Assembly (NCBI RefSeq): GCF_030730875.1
Contig: NZ_JAVAMA010000014.1
Span: 1-64,000 of the forward strand
DNA from: Sphingomonas sp. DG1-23
GTDB lineage: Bacteria > Pseudomonadota > Alphaproteobacteria > Sphingomonadales > Sphingomonadaceae
Direction: 5' to 3'
Length of the DNA stretch: 64,000 bases
Shown here: positions 61,235-64,000 of the stretch, one piece after another
Layout of the letters: every line of letters starts with the position of its first letter
Position numbering within the stretch: position 1 is the first letter of the stretch
The notes under the pieces: generated by a model
Database searches by the model: none
Told to the model about the DNA's origin: nothing
What the model saw: the letters and a program-made list of their open reading frames with translations, nothing else
Program-made: the position numbers and the translations under genes

Positions 61235-61334
61235 AGGTCACGACCCGTCCCGGGGGCGGCCAAGCGCCGCTGATCCGCGGTTTCGTTTCTTGTTCGGCAC
61301 TCCCCGAAAGCCGACGTCAACAACGATAAAGGTG

Positions 61335-61372
61335 CAAGTTGGCAACCGACCGATACTGCTCCGGCCAACTTG
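61335..61372 (-). terminator. Inverted repeat downstream of kduI, probable terminator
   Basis: CAAGTTGGC and GCCAACTTG form a perfect 9-bp inverted repeat with a 20-nt loop, 40 bp past the kduI stop on the minus strand. A T-run is weak, so it could also be an operator; position favours termination. Confidence 0.4.
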
Positions 61373-61412
61373 CCTATATCTGTTCTGCGCGGGACATCAA
61401 CGGTCAGACTGG

Positions 61413-62255
61413 TTACGCGAGCTGACAGATATCGAGGACGTCCATGTCATTATAGTCCTGGTTCTCGCCTGCCATGACCCAGATGAATGCATAGGCGCTG
61501 GTCCCCACGCCCATATGGATCGACCAGGGCGGCGAGATCACCGCTTCGCTGTCCGCCACGAGGATGTGCCGGGTAGCGTCCGCCTGTCCCATGAAGTGCA
61601 TGACGCAGCCATTCGCCGGGTCGTCGAGATCGAAGTAGAAATAGATCTCGCTCCGGCGCTCATGGACGTGCGGCGGCATGGTATTCCACACGCTGCCCGG
61701 CTTGAGCACGGTGAGACCCATTGCGAGCTGCGCGCTGTCGCAGACACCCGGAATGATCAACTGGTGAATCCGTCGGTCGTTCGCTTCCTCAAGGCTGCCG
61801 CGCTCGAGTACCCTGGCGCCTGCGAGCGACAGCTTGCGCGTCCGGAAAGCACGGTGTGCCGGCGACGAGGCGAGGTAGAAGCGTGCGCCGTCGCCCGAAA
61901 ATTGCACCTCGGTCGCCCCCATCGTGATGTACAGGCAATCTTTCGGACCCAGCGCAAATGCCTGCCCATCCACGGTCACTGTCCCGTCGACCTCACCGAC
62001 ATTGACGACACCGATCTCGCGCCGCTCGAGAAACGGGTGACCGGCAGCGGATTCGGGCTCCGATTGATCGGGTAGCCGCACGCTGCCGCTTTCGACCAGC
62101 ACGCCACCGATCACCAGCCGATCGGCATGGGTATAGTTGAGCATGCACTGGTTTGGGCGGAACAGGTTCTGGATGAGATAGCGGTCACGCAGTTCGTCAT
62201 TGGACGCGCACGTCATCATATTCGGATGGGTACCGTAATAGATTCTATCGAACAT
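61413..62255 (-). CDS. kduI: 4-deoxy-L-threo-5-hexosulose-uronate ketol-isomerase
   Basis: KduI isomerises the unsaturated uronate released from pectin (5-keto-4-deoxyuronate) to 3-deoxy-D-glycero-2,5-hexodiulosonate, on the way to KDG. The 280-residue protein matches the family length. Near the start comes HPNMMTCASNDELRDRYLIQ, and zinc ligands follow in the cupin region (MPPHVHERRSEIYFYFDLDD near residue 195-214). SPPWSIHMGVGTSAYAFIWV lies near the end. The ATG at 62255 is chosen over a long upstream extension to 62495 that lacks family sequence. The gene lies on the far side of the integrase remnant. No kduD or KDG kinase is visible, so they are presumably beyond the window. Confidence 0.94.
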   Translation of the reverse strand: MFDRIYYGTHPNMMTCASNDELRDRYLIQNLFRPNQCMLNYTHADRLVIGGVLVESGSVRLPDQSEPESAAGHPFLERREIGVVNVGEVDGTVTVDGQAFALGPKDCLYITMGATEVQFSGDGARFYLASSPAHRAFRTRKLSLAGARVLERGSLEEANDRRIHQLIIPGVCDSAQLAMGLTVLKPGSVWNTMPPHVHERRSEIYFYFDLDDPANGCVMHFMGQADATRHILVADSEAVISPPWSIHMGVGTSAYAFIWVMAGENQDYNDMDVLDICQLA

Positions 62256-62310
62256 GGCTGCTCCGGGGAGAGACAGGCCGGACCGGCGCGCCGACGGCAC
62301 CGTTCGAGCC

Positions 62311-62352
62311 AAAAGCCCCCTGCGGCGCCCCGGGGGCGAGCGCTGCAGGGGG
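62311..62352 (-). terminator. Terminator between the PHP-like gene and kduI
   Basis: On the minus strand CCCCCTGC and GCAGGGGG pair around an inner hairpin (CGCCCCCGGGGCG), followed by CTTTTGG. It lies just after the stop of the 62362 gene and would separate it, at least partly, from kduI. Confidence 0.55.
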
Positions 62353-62361
62353 CAGGGAGGG

Positions 62362-64000
62362 TTATTTGCCCTTCGGAAACACCGGCGGGGTGTAGGCGCC
62401 GTTGACGGCCACATCCCACACCTCGATGCGCGCCCATTTGCGGCCGCGCAGGTCGACGCGCTTCTCGATCGTGCGGCTGCCGAACGGAGCGGCACCGGTC
62501 AGATCGATGCGGTCGCGATAGACCTTGGCGCCGTCGCCGCTGACGATCTCGGCAAAGGCGGGCGGGAAGGTCCATTCGATCTTCGCACGCACCAGCGCAT
62601 TCCGCCCGAACGCCACCTCTTCGCCGCTCTTCGCGCCGTCGATGGTGAAGTCCGGGATCAGCACTTCGCCGGTGGTGGTGAAGAAGTAGCCGCCGCGCAG
62701 CGCATCGAGCACCTTCGGCCAGCCATCGGCATAGCGCGGCAGCGGCCCGTCGAGGCGGAGATAGTTGACGTTCATATGCGCGTACAGCTCGCTGTCGCGG
62801 TCGATCTGGAACACGTCGACTTCGCCCGGCGCGAACTTGCGCTCGGAGGGCTTCGCCGCCCAATTGTTCATGTCGTCGAGCGTGTCGAGCACACGCGTGC
62901 CAAGCCGCGGGAGCGAATAGTCCGACGGCATGTTCTTCCAGGCGCCACCGAGGAAGCGATCGCTCTTGAAGAAGAAGGTGTCCTTGTGCTGGTCGGGAAA
63001 GCCGTACGAGCCCTTGATCCGCGGATGCGCGGTCCACATCAGGCCGTGCTCGGCTTTCATCAGCTCGAGCACATCGTCCTGCGAGCCGACATGATAGACC
63101 TTGCCAAGCTTGGGATCGTCCTCGACGAACGGCTGGCCCTCCTTGCGGTCGAGCGTCCAGTAGACCGGCTTGGGAAAAAAGCTGATCCAGTGCCCGCCGA
63201 GATGGACATTGGGCTCCTCGCCGGGGAGCAGCAGCAGCTTGTCGTCCGAGAGGCGTTCGGTCTCGGCGTGCATCGTCTCGAGCAGGGTCATGCGATCGCC
63301 GGCGCGGTCGAGCGCCTCGCGGCCCAGATGCAGCTCGGCGAGATGGACGATATCGACATTCATGTCCTTGAAGCGCTTGACGAAGTCCGGGGACTCCAGC
63401 CCCTCGGGAACGCCGGTAGATTGCTGGAAGCGCGCCGTGTTCAAGAAGGCTTCGGTGTGCTCGATATGATAATGGCTGGTGAAAGTGTGGTGCCCTTCCA
63501 GCGGCTTGAAGCGATCGCCGCGCGTGTAGGCGAGCGCGGCCTGCGTCGCGCCGGCGGCATCGCCGCTATCAGGCAGCAGGAACACGCCCATGTCCTGCAC
63601 CGATCCCGGCGGTGCGTTGACCCACGGCACCCAGCGGCGATCCCCCTCGAGCGTCTGGCGCACGCCGAAGCTCGTCCGGCCGGCGAGCTTGCGATAGTCA
63701 TTGCCGTACCACGTCGAATTGTCGTTGTTGGCATAGTCGAGCGGGTAGTAGAACTGGTGCGGCGGCGGGACGATGCCGAGCGAGCCGCCCGCGCTGCCTT
63801 CTGCGACGATCATGCGCGCGCGAACCTTGGGCGATACCGCGGGCTTGCGCGATGCCTCGCCTTCCTTGCGCACCACCGTATCGGATAAGTCGGTAAAGGC
63901 GATCGCACGCCATGGCAGCGCCGCAGCGGACGCGACGCCGAGCCCGGTATCGAAGGTATAGGCGGTCGCCGGGCGCTCGGTCGACATCACCATAGCCGCG
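62362..64000 (-). CDS. Partial PHP-like (CehA/McbA-type) metallohydrolase of unknown substrate
   Basis: The gene runs off the right edge; the frame is open to 64000, so the ATG at 63993 is probably internal. The visible 545 residues contain a PHP-type metal pattern: HHTFTSHYHIEHTEAF (two HxH-like pairs), then HLAELHLG, LLLLPGEEPNVHLGGHWISF and WTAHPRIKGSYGFPD near the middle. The rest is beta-rich (WAAKPSERKFAPGEVDVF, GEVLIPDFTIDGAKSGEEVA). PHP metallohydrolases act on phosphoesters or sugars. It lies upstream of kduI on the same strand and may belong to the same sugar island. Substrate is unknown. Confidence 0.6.
   Translation of the reverse strand, partial: AAMVMSTERPATAYTFDTGLGVASAAALPWRAIAFTDLSDTVVRKEGEASRKPAVSPKVRARMIVAEGSAGGSLGIVPPPHQFYYPLDYANNDNSTWYGNDYRKLAGRTSFGVRQTLEGDRRWVPWVNAPPGSVQDMGVFLLPDSGDAAGATQAALAYTRGDRFKPLEGHHTFTSHYHIEHTEAFLNTARFQQSTGVPEGLESPDFVKRFKDMNVDIVHLAELHLGREALDRAGDRMTLLETMHAETERLSDDKLLLLPGEEPNVHLGGHWISFFPKPVYWTLDRKEGQPFVEDDPKLGKVYHVGSQDDVLELMKAEHGLMWTAHPRIKGSYGFPDQHKDTFFFKSDRFLGGAWKNMPSDYSLPRLGTRVLDTLDDMNNWAAKPSERKFAPGEVDVFQIDRDSELYAHMNVNYLRLDGPLPRYADGWPKVLDALRGGYFFTTTGEVLIPDFTIDGAKSGEEVAFGRNALVRAKIEWTFPPAFAEIVSGDGAKVYRDRIDLTGAAPFGSRTIEKRVDLRGRKWARIEVWDVAVNGAYTPPVFPKGK

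Overview
The window is a high-GC, gene-dense chromosomal segment from an alphaproteobacterium of the Sphingomonadaceae, most likely Sphingomonas or a close relative. The clearest sign is an acyl carrier protein–serine palmitoyltransferase pair (51546-53052), the entry step of the sphingolipid pathway typical of this family. Two large TonB-dependent receptors, tandem Flp pilins and the aroB-aroK-xerD-accA block fit the same group. Nothing resembles a plasmid or an intact phage. The first and last genes are cut by the window edges.

Layout. 1-8.2 kb: rplK-rplA and rplJ-rplL lie on the minus strand, but 3.95 kb of unrelated genes separate the two pairs: a PilZ protein, an L,D-transpeptidase, a pectate-lyase-like protein and a Panacea-type putative toxin-antitoxin pair. 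rplL is followed by a DUF808 gene, not rpoB. 8.2-10.3 kb: a divergent LysR regulator and zinc alcohol dehydrogenase with a clear LysR box. 10.5-16 kb: a TonB receptor and a GH106-type alpha-L-rhamnosidase form a two-gene plant-glycan operon. 16-21.9 kb: six tightly overlapping minus-strand genes (DUF4129, DUF4350, MoxR ATPase, DUF58, SpoIIM-like, RDD). 22-28.2 kb: housekeeping genes (rarA, a YjbR-like protein, a glycosyltransferase) and an NfeR-like PadR regulator with a DUF2218 partner.

28.3-37.5 kb: radA and cvpA, often neighbours in this class, are separated by a lipocalin, a TylF-type methyltransferase and a 775-residue RTX-like protein with 258-bp tandem repeats. An Fe-S scaffold protein, a CPA2/Kef antiporter and small membrane proteins follow. 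37.5-49 kb: an M1 aminopeptidase, a 2H-phosphoesterase-like protein, aroK-aroB, a periplasmic helical protein, xerD, accA, three Flp pilins, a MutT-type Nudix hydrolase, a methyltransferase and ComF. 49.3-57.3 kb: grxC, a nitrilase-family amidase, DUF1178, tRNA-Arg(CCU), acp-spt, a hybrid histidine kinase, TetR and GNAT proteins, and rplU-rpmA. 57.4-64 kb: a second TonB receptor, hspQ, and tRNA-Ser(CGA) followed at once by a frameshifted integrase fragment. Beyond it lie kduI and a PHP-like gene running off the end, which look like the edge of an island for uronic-acid sugars.

How the genes work together: the rhamnosidase operon, the pectate-lyase-like protein and kduI all point to use of plant cell-wall pectin. 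acp-spt supplies sphingolipid for the outer membrane. The MoxR operon probably encodes an inner-membrane chaperone complex of unknown target. The least described candidates are that operon, the Panacea pair, the NfeR-like/DUF2218 unit and the tRNA-Ser island edge.
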